A stretch of DNA of 64,000 nucleotides from Nereocystis luetkeana (lineage: Eukaryota > Sar > Phaeophyceae > Laminariales > Laminariaceae), in contig JARUPZ010000026.1 in NCBI GenBank assembly GCA_031213475.1, forward strand, positions 8,429,824 to 8,493,823, in the 5' to 3' direction. The translations under genes were made by a program, and so were the position numbers. Within the stretch, counting starts at the first letter, position 1; each line of letters starts with the position of its first letter. The notes below the pieces were generated by a model. That model ran no database searches. It worked only from the letters and a program-made list of their open reading frames with translations, and had not been told where the DNA came from. Positions 34,890 through 46,583 of this stretch are shown one piece after another.

Positions 34890-35667
34890 GTGCGTGCGTG
34901 TGTGCACTGTGAACAATACGCCGCGAAGTATATGGTACATATTAACCCCAAGCATGGCGATTCTAGGAAGAGTGTGTGTGTTATTCACTTCAAAAGCAAG
35001 CCTCCCGATACAAGGAGGTCGTTGCGAGAGTCTGTGCAGTCATCAAGGGCATCACGGCATTGGCGCATTTACTTGCGAGTCATAATCCTTAGGAATGATA
35101 TGATAGTGGCAGCATATGTCGACTCTAGTACTCAGTTTTACCATCAAGAGGAGGGATGGAATTAGAACTGCGGCGTACCAAACAAGCGTTGCCGTGAGTT
35201 ATTGCAGATTCTAGAAGAAGGAGATGAATACACATTGGAAGTTCAGGGTGGATTGCGAATTGTCTGCCGTCCGAGATGAAACAAACCCGAAGCGATGAAC
35301 ATTTGTTCCGTCGAACATAAGCCACACGACTCGGAGTCTAGTGGTGCATGTTGAATGTGAGCAATACGAAGAGTACCCGCCAGAGAGCTCACATTGTTCA
35401 CGACGAGTGTTTGAAATATACCTACAGGAATCTAAATTACCCCACGGTTTTGAATACGATGCCTATGATGGACTAATTGCAATGCGAACTCCATTAAACA
35501 ATGTATTCACGCGGCTCGATGGGTTTGCAATTCGTACGTTAAGGCATGCTGTCTTTACAAAATACACCCGAACGGGCGGTTTACACACGGATTCCGAGGG
35601 CGAAGTGAGCTTCAGCGATGAATACATGATGTCTTTGATATATACGTATCGGGGGCTGCATGGATAG
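34890..35667 (+). pseudogene. Possible decayed gene of unknown family
   Basis: Three consecutive plus-strand segments in different frames have protein-like composition. 34890-35165 contains YMVHINPKHGDSRKSVCVIH. About 35170-35280 contains RELLQILEEGDEYTLEVQGG. 35341-35667 contains KLPHGFEYDAYDGLIAMR and GGLHTDSEGEVSFSDEYMM. Each ends in a stop and no consensus splice sites clearly join them, which suggests frameshifts in a dead gene, though unspliced exons are possible. No domain is recognised. Confidence 0.22.
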
Positions 35668-37510
35668 CAGCAATTATTAGCGACGAAGATTGTTTCAGCA
35701 AATGTCGCTGAAGATGGTTACTGATACCTGCTTGCACGGTCGGGAGGTGAAGAGCTAAAAATATATATATTTATCATGTAAACTGTGTGGTTGATTTCAG
35801 GAATTCGCTAAAAGTTTTTAGTAGTATCGTATATTCCCGGTGTTTTTAGAACATCCGATGCGAAAATTGGTGAATCCGAGGAATGGTTCCACCGCGCACA
35901 TCGTCGATCTTTGCGTACTCGATTCAAAATACCTACCTATCCCGGACGGGTAAGCCGCGCACTCACGGTGAGTACTGGTGTCGTTATAGTCACCAACCTC
36001 CACTGATCTTCGTACCCAAACATCGTATGTTTTATTGACATATCAAGAAGAAATAAACGCGAGTTCGGGCATATAGAACCACTTACTTAGATATCAATTA
36101 CTGAGCGTGCTCGGTTGGTACATCCCTGACCTCTCGGAGCTTCCACTTCGAAACCGCCTCCCTTCATTGCTTGGCGGGCCTTTCCAGCGGGTCTTTGTTT
36201 TCTCCATTCCTCTTGGCACCCTCGGTCCTTTCTTCCTTTTATCTTCTTTCGTTTCGTGCGCGTGCGTGTACTCCGAGTACAGCACCGCAGGCGAGCCCGG
36301 CGCCGTCGCGGGTGTCAGCGTGTGCCGGCGGGCAGAGGGGGAGTTGCAAGGAGCACGGTCGTCGTTTTAGTGCCTAGGCGTCGCGTGTGCCTCAAGACAC
36401 GAGGGATGCATGAACGGGCTCTGTCTGGCCTCCATAGGTGAGTTTGGATATATATAGTATGTGCAAGTTGTGTAGGTCGTTCGGGATGGCAAGAAAATAT
36501 TCAAGCGGGGCTTATTTTAGCGACCACGCTGAAGTTGAAAGAGGGAGCTGTGCAGTTTGAGTACCAACGTTGTGGGCCACGGTGAGCACCGGGCTTCACG
36601 TGAGGCGGGTGACGGGGCTGATTTGTAGCAGAGAGTGAGAAAAGCTTTACCCGGACCGAAGTGGTGGCGACTTGGTTCCAAAAGGGGCTACGAGGCTGAG
36701 AGAGAAGCTCTTCTGTCCGTTTTTTTTCTTCTTTTTGATCGGGTGTACGGTATTCTCAGGGTCATTCGTCTCGGAGAGCTTTTTATTCCAAAATTTCGAC
36801 ATTGTTTTAGCGCAATTTTTCAATCTTCCATATTTTCCAGTTTTTTTCCCCAAATATTGGAATGTTAACGAACTTGATATTTTTGCTTCTCGGGAATTTC
36901 ACGAATAGTGACAGAACGCCTCCGTATATTGATACATATCTCCAATTATTACAAACTTTGAGAATTTTGAAAAAAACGCTCTCGGATAAGAATGAGCCTA
37001 CTAAGGAAGAAAATTATTACACGAGAGGGGACGGGTTTTTTGTTATTTCCAAACATTTCGGGTTCATTTTCATTGTTTTTGCTGTGCTTCTGTGCCGTGC
37101 TGTGCTTTCTCTTTCTCCGTACATACGAGTACAGACATAGAGCATTTCAAAATAAAAAAATACACCCTACCTGGGGTATTTACGTTCGTACGACATCCGC
37201 GACGCGAAGCGTATGTGGCGTCCGAGCTGTTTTTTCCTGAAGCATGGCGGCGGGGCTCTTGTCATTATCAAGTCGCCAATTTGCAATTACGATCAATAAA
37301 AAAACAAATTCAATCATGGACAGAGTGTTTGCTTCGCATATTCTGATGTACTTGTTTCCTTCCTCAGCGAGCGTAGCGGGCCGCGTAGGCCGTCCGCGGA
37401 GCGAAGTGCCTTGTATTCCCTAGAAACAAGACAAGAGTCAATGCTGTGATCAAGTCTACATAGACCCAGCAACTGTGTTGTAGGCAAGTAAACACGCCTA
37501 TTCGGGCCAT
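35668..37510. other. No recognisable gene; left flank of the retrotransposon
   Basis: AT-rich except for a GC-rich patch at 36.1-36.4 kb that is open in all three plus frames. 37360-37410 is an unusual GC-rich stretch of short near-palindromes (GCGAGCGTAGCGGGCC, GTCCGCGGAGCGAAG). I see no known domain. Confidence 0.4.
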
Positions 37511-37528
37511 AGGGCCGTTTGTAACGAC
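37511..37528 (-). repeat. 18-bp inverted repeat, left arm
   Basis: AGGGCCGTTTGTAACGAC is the exact reverse complement of 47024-47041. The pair brackets the LTR element 223 bp outside its left edge and 487 bp outside its right edge, so it is older than or independent of the insertion. Confidence 0.7.
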
Positions 37529-37733
37529 GCACATTTATTTAGCAAAAACTTGCTAGATTCCATAAATGTTTCGTTTTACTTGACAAAACAGCAAAAAACA
37601 TGCCAAAGGTTTTTTAGGATATTTCCGGTCTGCGTCGTTGGCAAGTTTATGGAAGGTGATATTTGCTATTTCATTTACTTTTTAGCCCAATAACGCTAAC
37701 GCAAGGTTGTAACAACCAGACCAACCCACGGGG

Positions 37734-38402
37734 TGATACTGGGTTTCAGTATAGAAATGCGAGACTGGGTTTCAGTAGTATTCGGAGGCGGTATATAACA
37801 AGGGGCTGTAGACAAGACAGGTCAGCCTCTCATGCCAGGATGTACCTGACATGGCGACTGGCTCTGGGCTGCTGTGGTAGGAGAACTGACGAGTGAACGA
37901 GTACTATGAGTAAGACTGCTGTTTGACTGTCGATCCTTTGGTAGCGAAGACTGTTGCAGTAGAGAATAGTACAAATGACAGGAAGACTGATTACTTGTAG
38001 ACTAGTCGAGTACGTAGGCAACAGCAGGGAGTGTTCCCCGAGCGAGTGACAGTCTAGAGAGAATGTTGGTCGTTAGACTTGTCGATCATTGGCCGATAGC
38101 AGAAACAGATGCGAGTAATATAGATCAGAGTATTAGCAAAGGGTAGTGACTCTTGTAGACGAGTGAACATTGAAGCAGTTGGGTACACCTGCCGACAGGA
38201 GGGGCCATCTGAGGATGCCCCTTGCTGATTAGTCAGCTTCTTGCCTCTCATCGTGCTGGGATTAATACACACAACTTCTTGGTCATCTTTTTTCTCGTTG
38301 ATCTGGACCACTGCGTCTCTGCCTGTTCGAACCGTCATCTACACACTGGAAGCTGCCCTGCCAGTCTAAGAGCGTGACAGTTTTATTACTGTTATCCTTT
38401 CA
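37734..38402 (+). repeat. 5' LTR
   Basis: 669 bp, starting TGATACTGGGTTTCAG and ending CTGTTATCCTTTCA. It matches 45869-46537 at about 92% without gaps. The inner ends form a short inverted repeat (TGATA / TATC(A)). Confidence 0.95.
37791..37798 (+). promoter_or_regulatory. TATA-like box in the 5' LTR
   Basis: GTATATAA, 57 bp into the LTR. The 3' LTR has GTACATAA at the same place, so the motif is damaged there. The position is plausible for the element's RNA polymerase II promoter. Confidence 0.45.
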
Positions 38403-38403
38403 G

Positions 38404-38421
38404 TGGCGTCGTCCGGCTTTA
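38404..38421 (+). other. Primer-binding site
   Basis: TGGCGTCGTCCGGCTTTA begins one base after the 5' LTR. It starts with TGG, complementary to the CCA end of a tRNA, as expected of a minus-strand primer site. The priming tRNA is not identified. Confidence 0.6.
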
Positions 38422-38425
38422 GGAC

Positions 38426-39750
38426 TTGACAGAGCTAGCGTTCGAGAGGAGAAGTAAGAAAACACGAAAACGCATGTCGTACCAAACGAAATCGAGCTCT
38501 CGAGGGAGCAAGAAAGTTGGACTCAAGCCCGCGGCCACGCCTAGGCGCTCCGCCAGGGTCAGTGCAGACAAGGGCCCAGCAGTAGTTTCCGATAGCGCTG
38601 GCAAAGGCTATGCACCGAAATATGTATCCGATAGTGCTGGCAAGGGCCAAGCACCGGAAAAGCGGGGTTCCCTCACTGCTACCATGGCAGCTGACCCGAC
38701 CTTATCGGTCAAGCATGAACCTCAGGTGGCGAGGCTTGCAAGCCACCTCACTGGCAATGTACCCGCACTGTCCCCGAGTGGAAGGAGTGCAAAACTGCCC
38801 AAGAAGGAAGGTATGAACCCTGGAAATGACCAGACAGATTCAACGCAAAGAGGAGGACGTCACCAATGATGAGGCGCAAGGCGACGTAGTGCGCCGCGGC
38901 GCAAATATCCTATCGCCCGGGATTGACATGAGCCCCATTGCGAGTGACACAGACGGGGGTGACGATTGTATTCCTGCAACCCCGCCCAGCCCTTCCTACT
39001 CTGAAATCGCACGCAAGCCCACGGGAAAGGGTAAGGACCAGTGCGGAGGAGGCAAGGGCCCAGAGCCCTAAGCTCCAACCGTCCAGTCATTTCGCGAGAA
39101 GCAGGCGGCGGACACGAAGGAGGTACGTGAGAGCCTGGTTGAGACACTGAACTCTCTTATGGAGAGGGTGACCTGAGTGCACAGATCTTCGCGGGTAGAA
39201 ACATGAGTACGGTACCGTTTGATAACGTGTGGATGAAATGATGAGAGCTTTGGATGACCTTTCGTCAAACCATTCGGTGGCTAGTCAGACATCTAGGAGA
39301 AATGGAGGAGGTACCCCAATGATGACGAGGTCAAACACGTATGCGAAAGCCTTCTATGGTCAGAGGTTTGGGGGAGTTGTGGCTATAGATCAGGGAGAGG
39401 ATGCTCATCAGGATGAGGACATGGAATTTGAGAAGGTTTCTATGGTATTACAGAGCCGAGGGGGCTTCGGAAAAAGTAATAAAGAACCTGCATTCTATAT
39501 CAGATATGATTCTCGTGAAGCCAAAGATGCTGCACGCCGAGCCTTTGATCCGAAATGTCTAAATTGTGCGGAAGATACACACTTTGCAAGAGACTCTCCT
39601 GCTGCCTTTTTTAATCGTTCGCGAATTATAAACCCTGAAATAAGAGAAGGTACACCGGAAGAGGTAAGGAGACGTTGGCGAAGGGGGCAACAGCGGCTGT
39701 GTCAATGGCACGCCAACCGCAGAGTGGCCCGCGAAAGAGGAGAACTCTGA
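38426..39750 (+). pseudogene. gag: gag (decayed)
   Basis: Structural nucleocapsid gene of the element. It starts at 38426 with a basic, Lys/Arg/Ser-rich N-terminus and shifts frame at about 38840-38870 into an acidic stretch (38826-39071). It meets a stop at 39069 and resumes in the frame 39229-39750. Near its end lies a CCHC-type zinc knuckle, CLNCAEDTHFARDS (from 39556), in which the last cysteine is serine. The middle of gag looks short, suggesting a deletion around 39175-39229, where the capsid core would be expected. Confidence 0.75.
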
Positions 39751-40202
39751 AGCTGCAACGGTATGGAGGCCGAGTTGCCCGTAGCATCGAGGCCCCCGTT
39801 TCTTGTTTATTTTCCACACATAGATCAAGGAACGTCTGGTATGAGGGAGTCCGAAAAATCGGGTGGGGCCCTCTCAGCATCATCGAATGCAAGGGAGGGT
39901 ACGACAGGAGCCACGGTGCACAACGTGAATCCAAGCCAAGGGCTAGGATACACTCTACCGATTAACCGTAAGAGTGGAGGCGTAGTTGGTTGTCGTCTTT
40001 CCGGAAAGAGCGGAAGTAATTACCCCGACGTCCGACCGTGCACTTCTACCCTAGTACCACCGCATTGTACAAGCTCCGTCACTGTTACAAGTAGGGTGGC
40101 GGGCGGACTTGACCGTCGGGACGGTGTAAGGATGCGGTGTAAGCTACCGAGAAAAGCGCAAGCTCGAAGCAACGAAAACTCGTTGAGTGTGTTGGTTGAG
40201 AG

Positions 40203-41153
40203 TCAAACCAAACATGAGCCAATGCCTGCTGTCAACAGGGCGAAGGGCACGCCTGCTTCAAATGTACAGTTGAAGAAAGAGATAGTCCCCACCGGTAATA
40301 GTTTTAGAGCCCGGGGAGGTGGAAATAGGGGAGCAAAGCCTTGTCTACCCAGCAAAGCCCGCGAGTTTTCCCCGCCGTAGATGATATAAACGCGTGGACT
40401 GGTAACGTGGTAAGTGGAAATACAGAAAGGAGTGACGACGCTTGCGAGCGAACAATAGTACGGAATAAGATATAATGCCAACCATATTTGAGCGACAGAC
40501 GGTAAAGTGACCGGAACAAAATGTTGATGCATCCAGCATGACCTCAAATACACCAAGCATTGATAGAAGTAGCAGCGTTCAGGGGGGGGAATTTTCGAGA
40601 AAGCCGGGAATGCCAGACAGCATGTATGCACTCGAATCCAAGCAAAACCTGAGTAGTGAAACGTTACCCAACATTGTCCCACTGTGTCAGGAGGGGATCG
40701 AGAGCGGAGAACGAGCAGAATACCTGCCAGAATATACACGCGCCGTGGAAGGTGAAGTGACGCTGGATAAGCGATGTCATGCTGCACGATATCAGATTTT
40801 CGGGGAACCAACGCTACGCGTACACAGAACTGCACCGTACTGCTGGACACTGGGAGCCCATCTTCTTTCATCCAACGCAAGGTATGGCAGCATATGTTGA
40901 GATGTGGGGCAGCTTCTAGAAATGGGTTAACAGAAATAAATACCAGAAAGAAAATGGGGAGGATTTCACGGTATACCTTTAACCACAAACAGCAGAGTGC
41001 TATTGAACATTCAGATGGGAGGGGAAAGGGGTATAACGTCAGAGAATGGGAGAGCATAGTCAGTTTGTCTAGTAGTATATGCACACGTTGTACCAGATGG
41101 GGCCATGACTCATGTAGTACTATTAGGACGAGACAGTTGAGTGGAAATTCCAA
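40203..41153 (-). other. 316-codon antisense open frame over pol
   Basis: This is the longest uninterrupted open frame in the window, and it lies antisense to the start of pol. The deduced product is Leu/Ser/Pro/Cys-rich with no known motif. The likeliest cause is codon bias of the sense gene (few Leu TTA/CTA or Ser TCA codons in one sense frame). I do not call it a gene. Confidence 0.6.
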
Positions 41154-42547
41154 CTAGTAAATACGTTGACATCAACGAGAAATAATCATTAGTGACGTCT
41201 ACAGTAAGTAGGAATGAGACTGCGGAGAACGCACGAAGGTATTCTGATTGGATCAACAGTACAGTAACTAGTTACTGGTTCAGCCCATAGGTCGTGATTG
41301 CGAAATCGGACGGCAGAATCAGGATCACGTGTAACTACAAAACAGGGCAAACGCGCAGTCAGTCATACCCGTTTCGCCGTTGCCAACGGTTGATTACTTA
41401 TTATTATTAGCTGACTTAGGAGGAGCACATGTTTTTAGTACGATGGATCTGGTGAGCGGATGTTTCCAGTGTTCAATACATGAAGACTCTATTCCCTTGA
41501 CAGCAGTGTGCACACAATCGGGAAATTGGGAACGGACGGTCATGCCGATGGGCCTTGCATCGAGCCCAGGATGGTTCCAGTCAGTCATGCTCCGTGTAGG
41601 CGAGGGGTAGGAGCGAGTTCGTTTATTTATTGACGATATAGTCTGTTTTTCGAAAAACGGTGAACAGCATGTCAAAGATTTACGGATTTTTTTCGAACGA
41701 CTTACCTTTTTCAATTTGCAATTAGCGCCAAAGAAAACACACTTAGGGGTGAAGGTAGTGAGATCTATGGGCCACAGAGTAACGGATGAGGGAATAGCAC
41801 CGGATCCTGGAAGAGTAGAAGCATTGTTGAAGATGTCGATGCCCACTAATGTTAGCCAGCTACCTTCACTCATGGGAGGGGTAGGGTATTACAGGAAGTT
41901 TCTACCAAAAATGGCCGCGGAAACAAAGACACTGAACTCATTGCTAAAGAAGGGCGTAACGTTTGAGTTCACTCTGGAACATACGCAAATAGTGCAGGAC
42001 TTATTAGCGCAGCTACCGAGTCCCAAGGTACTACTGGCTTTTTCCGATTTTGCAGCAGCAAGTTCCGGCGATCGGCCGTTTCAGATGATTACAGAATCTA
42101 GATGCGTCTGCAGACGGTTAGGCGCAGTGATAGAGCAAGACCAGAGCGATTGTACGACTCGCCCGATTCGTGTTTCTGAGCAAATCGACGATCCCAAACG
42201 AGAAACACAGGAGCGCCACCGAGCTGGAATGTGCATCTATCGTGTGGGCAGTCGAAAACATCGACAGCTATTTTACGGTATACCATTCATAGCGATAGAT
42301 GATGATCAGCCAGAACGTCGAAAGCCTGGCCACGAAAGTTAACCTCGTACAGAGATGGTTTGATTTTCTAAGTGCGTACCACTATAAACTAGTATATATA
42401 CCGGGAACAATTAATGGAAACGTCGACCTCATGTTCCGTTTGCCATTGCCTGCAACCGAGTAAGAAACCTGTGATAACTTACGTCTGACTGATCCCACGG
42501 ATGTGGGCGTTTATTGTATAGGTGCCAGCGGAATACAGCCGAGTTTG

Positions 42548-42637
42548 GGAAGGAGGGGCATCAGCTTGGATGGGCTGGAGTGTCAAACAACTGGAAGGAG
42601 GGGCATCAGCTTGGGTGGGCTGGAGTGTCGTACCGAC
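42548..42637 (+). repeat. 45-bp in-frame duplication in the RNase H-integrase linker
   Basis: Two copies start at 42548 and 42593. They encode GRRGISL(D/G)GLEC twice; 45 bp is 15 codons, so the duplication kept the frame. Confidence 0.85.
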
Positions 42638-45187
42638 AACAGTTTTGAGGTGGGAGAGAATGAGACAGAGATTGAGCACAATAGATCGCCGCGAACAACT
42701 GATGAGCAAGCTCTGTTATCCTGGCAGTGGGTGCAGCGAGTCAGAAAACGATCATCGTGCCAGTTGAGACAAAATGAAAGTCCGCGAGAGTATGTTATAC
42801 GTGGTGACGGCCCGTTAAGCGAACCTAACACGAGTAAGGTAGTCAGCGGTCAGCTAGAACCCGGTTTAGTGTTACATGCACGTCCAATGACCAACGAGGG
42901 GAGGCAATTGTTGGACCCAGGTTCGATACAGGACGTGGCAGTAATAGAAACAGATGGGTGAGGTAGCAGCGATGGTGCAACAGTAGGCACAGGACAGGAT
43001 GATAGTGCAGCTGACCCATCGGAACTTGGTGATGAACTAGACAGCGAAGCAGCGTGCGCTTTTGGGGAAAATTTGTGCCAGGAAACTGCGAAAGACTGGG
43101 CGGTTGCCCAACAAAAGGATGATACTGCTATCGTAGCAATGACGTGCATAGGGAATGGAACACCAGAGAGTGAGATAACCGAGGAAGGATTAAGTGCGGG
43201 GATAGACGCAGAAGAGTTGAAACGGATTTTATCGCAAGGGGAATTGATGGAGCTTCCGACCTCAGAAACGTAACTGGTTCGACGTCCGTCGCATGCCCCT
43301 GATGATCGCCCTAACCAAACCCAGGACCGCATGATGAGAGGATGCTGGGAGATGAGCCGGTGAGGACCTACGTACCGCTGCTGCTAAGACCTTGGGTGAT
43401 GGATTGTGGGTATGAGCAGGTAGTGTACTTGGGAGAGAAGGTGACGCTTGGGTTATAACAGCGATGTTATTGGTGGATCGGAATGGTAGAGAGCGTAAAG
43501 TGGAGGATAAGAAGATGCTATACATGTCAAGCCCGGAAGAGCACTAGGCAAACTGTACGTTGGCCTCTGACATCATTGCCATTACCCAGTAAGCCAGGAC
43601 AGATGGTGTCGCTCGATCTACTAGGACCCCTGCCGGTAACAGGTAAGGGAAACGAGTACGTCTTTCTGGTAGTAGATTTATCTGGTAGACACACCGAATC
43701 GTACGCCGTAACTAAGGGACGAACTAACACAGAAGGTTGTGCAGCTAGGTTGGTTCGCGATTCCATCCCCAGGTGGGGATGCCCGCACACCTTTTGTCCG
43801 ATCGTGGTGCGGAATTCGTGTCTGTAGTTTGTAGAGGGGTATTCAAGATGTTAGGCTCAATAAAAAAGTATTCGAGTTCCTACCACCCACAAACGAACCG
43901 AATGGTAGAAAGGCTTAACCATACTTTGTGTCAGATGCGGTCTTATCTATTGCTGACGACCAAAATAATTGGGACGAAATGCTGTTGCATGCGATAGCGG
44001 ACGTGAGCAGAGGAACACAGTTGGCACCCAATGAAGTACACATAGGTCGGTACCCGAGGTTGCCGATGACAATATTAAAAGGTAGTGGGGTTGAAGGGAC
44101 ACCAGAGTGCTAAGAGAGATCAGCTTGATTATCTTGAGTTGACGAACGACATGCAAGTGAGAGCGTATAGATTAACCCGAGAGGAGGATTGGTGAATAAA
44201 AGCGAAGTACCAAGCCAACAGCGGGCAAACTGATGCAGCCATGAACAATCGAACGAAATTTGTAGTCGGAGATTGGGCGTGGGTTTACGATGATCCCGGC
44301 ACTATAACGGGAGGTGGAAAACATGTGCACAATCCAGCTGAGGGGATTTCAGCCAGAAAACCGTTTGCGGTAACAAGCAAACTGGCACACTGTTGGGTGG
44401 GGCCTTGTATGGTGTTATGTTTAGGCCCAGGGAACATGAATGACGGGAGAGAAGTCGGACCCAAACTTATATTACTCTAAATTCGAACGGATGAACCAGG
44501 TCGGGGGATAAATGCAAGGAAGGGTGTTAGTACACCGGTGCAGGAAACGTTATAATCCACACGAAGGGGCAACAGCGCCGAGACGTTCACCATGGTCCAT
44601 GAGTAATTACGTGCTGAAGAACAATACTTTGAAATTTCACCCCCGTTCCATCTAACAACGGATGATGTGACTGTTGAACTAGATACCCATCGCGTAACGC
44701 CCCGCACGTTAACAAGAAATCGACTGCCGAGAGGGCTAGGTGGTAAAATAGCAGCGCAATAATAATATACGTTCTGGAATGGACTGGAGCGACCCACGTG
44801 GGAGCACGAGGAAGAACTAAAGCAATATGGATATTAATTATTGCGTGGTAAAATATTGGACGGGAGAACCCGTTCAAGTCAAGGGGAAAAGCACAAAATA
44901 TCGTCAATACGGAGTGGAGGTAGCTAGACGACCTATTGCGCGTGAAAAATGTGAAACACACGTGCCGACAGGATATTTGGTTTGCTGTGATACAAGAGTA
45001 AGGCCGAAATTATAGACACCTGACATCATTGGATCGTACGTATATTTCAACATCGCACAAACAGGTTGGCAACTGGCGAGAGTGGTGGGGGTGGCGGAGG
45101 ACGCAGAGAACAAGATGTTCCCGCATACCATAAACATGCTGGATCTAGGAAATGAATACAACGTGCGCCTATCCCAGGCGACTTAAA

Positions 45188-45868
45188 CAACTTTGAGCGA
45201 GGAACGAGGAGCATGGTGCTGGCATATACACCGACGGACTCGGAGTGTCAAGAACTATACACCATCAATGGAATAGATGGGACGCGAGTGAAGCAATGTA
45301 GTAGGCCAGGGGGAGATGGCTACTCCAGTACGAGACGTACAGCCAGGCGGTTGCAGTAGAAAAAGGGGGGGGTGGCTACTCCAGTACGAGACGTACAGTC
45401 AGGCGGTTCCAGTAGAAAAGAGGGGGGGCTGGCTACTCCAGTACGATATGTGCAGCCAGATGGTTGCAGTAGAAAGTGGGGAGGGCAACTTCAGTACGGA
45501 ACGTACAGCCGGGAGTGTGAAGAAGGGTAAACATACTACTAATAAGAGGAGTATACAGTTGAAAACCAGCCTATAACAATTAGAATTACGTACAAAATAA
45601 TGGTATTCTATTTTTGTGATACGAGGATTGTAGTAGTCGTAGGTTTTGATTTGTTTTGGGGTCTGAAACTGTTGTTGAGTTGATATATATGATGTTTGTT
45701 TTCGGGGTCTGAGACTACTGTTGACTTGGTATGATTTTTCTTTGAGAATCTGACTAATACTATTGACTTGGGAGGTTTGTTTTTTTCATGCGAGCAATAT
45801 CACTATCAATGTCTGCTCCACTGCACGCCCTCAATTTGGCGACAGTGGACCAGGATGGACTAATGAGG
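45188..45868. other. pol-3' LTR interval
   Basis: Non-coding 3' region of the element, containing the 56-bp tandem repeat at 45318-45516 and T-rich DNA at 45600-45800. The purine-rich GATGGACTAATGAGG just before the 3' LTR is the only candidate polypurine tract and is a poor one. Confidence 0.5.
45318..45516 (+). repeat. ~56-bp tandem repeat in the element's 3' region
   Basis: Units start at 45318, 45374 and 45431, with a partial at 45484. Each reads GGCTACTCCAGTACGA, CGTACAGCCAGGCGGTT, CAGTAGAAA and ends in a G run. Confidence 0.9.
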
Positions 45869-46537
45869 TGATACTGGGTTTCAGTATAGAAATGCGAGAC
45901 TGGGTTTCAGTAGTATTCGGAGGTGGTACATAACAAGGGGCTGTAGACAAGACAGGTCAGCCTCTCATGCCAGGATGTACCTGACATGGAGACTGACTCT
46001 CGGCTGCTGTGGGAAGAGAACTGACGAGTGAACGAATACAATGGGTAAAACTGCTGTTCGTCTGTCCATCCTGTGGTAGCGAAGACTGTTGCTGTAGAGA
46101 ATCGTACAAATGGCACGAAGACTGATTACTTGTAGACTAGTCGAGTACGTAACCAATAGCTGAGAGTGTTCCCTGAGAGGGGGACAGTCTAGAGACAATG
46201 TTGATCGTTAGACTTGTCGATCATTATCCGATAGCAGAAACAGATGCGAGTAATATAGATCAGGGTATTAGCAAAGGGTAATGACTCTTGTAGACGAGTG
46301 AACATTGAAGCAGTCGGGTAGAAATATGGACAGGAGGGGCCACCTGAGGATGCCCCTTGCTGTTTAGTCCGCTTCTTGCCTCTCATCGTGCCGGGATTAA
46401 TACACACAACTTCTTGGTCATCTTATTTCTCGTTGATCTGGACCACTGCGTCTCTGCCTGTTCGAACCATCATCTACACTCTGGAAGCTGCCCTTCCAGT
46501 CTAAGAGCGTGACAGTTTTATAACTGTTATCATTTCA
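45869..46537 (+). repeat. 3' LTR
   Basis: 669 bp, TGATACTGGGTTTCAG to CTGTTATCATTTCA, the same length as the 5' LTR and about 92% identical by eye. Confidence 0.95.
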
Positions 46538-46583
46538 CCCACGACGCCCTACGCTATAGACTCGCTCTAACTTTGTGTAGTAG

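Larger units (their letters stand above)
39763..45187 (+). pseudogene. pol: pol: protease, RT, RNase H, integrase (decayed)
   Basis: Polyprotein for reverse transcription and integration. The protease keeps LLDTGS (40840-40857) after a frameshift near 40830. In RT, motif FSTMDL (41434-41451) and catalytic FIDD (41626-41637) share one frame, but TAG at 41608-41610 lies between them; the N-terminal RT blocks before 41380 are frameshifted. RNase H has GAVIEQDQ, but the expected TDAS-type aspartate reads TES, and a frameshift near 42200 precedes the ELECASIVWAVENI motif. Integrase has CYTC (from 43516), D at 43615, D at 43800 and E at 43908 (D,D35E), with a frameshift near 43776 and another near 43940-43960. 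A long conserved tail (WVYDD; YWTGEPVQVKG; CCDTR; VYFNIAQTGWQLARVV) runs to about 45187. Confidence 0.88.
37734..46537 (+). mobile_element. Ty3/gypsy LTR retrotransposon, full-length but decayed
   Basis: 8804 bp: two 669-bp direct LTRs (TG...CA ends), a primer-binding site just inside the left LTR, gag, then pol in the order protease, reverse transcriptase, RNase H, integrase, which defines Ty3/gypsy (Metaviridae-type) elements. Both genes carry frameshifts and stops, so this copy cannot make its own proteins. The LTRs differ at about 51 of 669 positions (by-eye count, no indels), so the insertion is not recent. CCCACG occurs on both flanks (37725-37730 and 46538-46543), consistent with a target-site duplication. 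Confidence 0.95.

Noticed and set aside
36107-36441. GC-rich patch open in all three plus frames
   Set aside because: Openness in every frame reflects base composition; no domain and no consistent splice sites.
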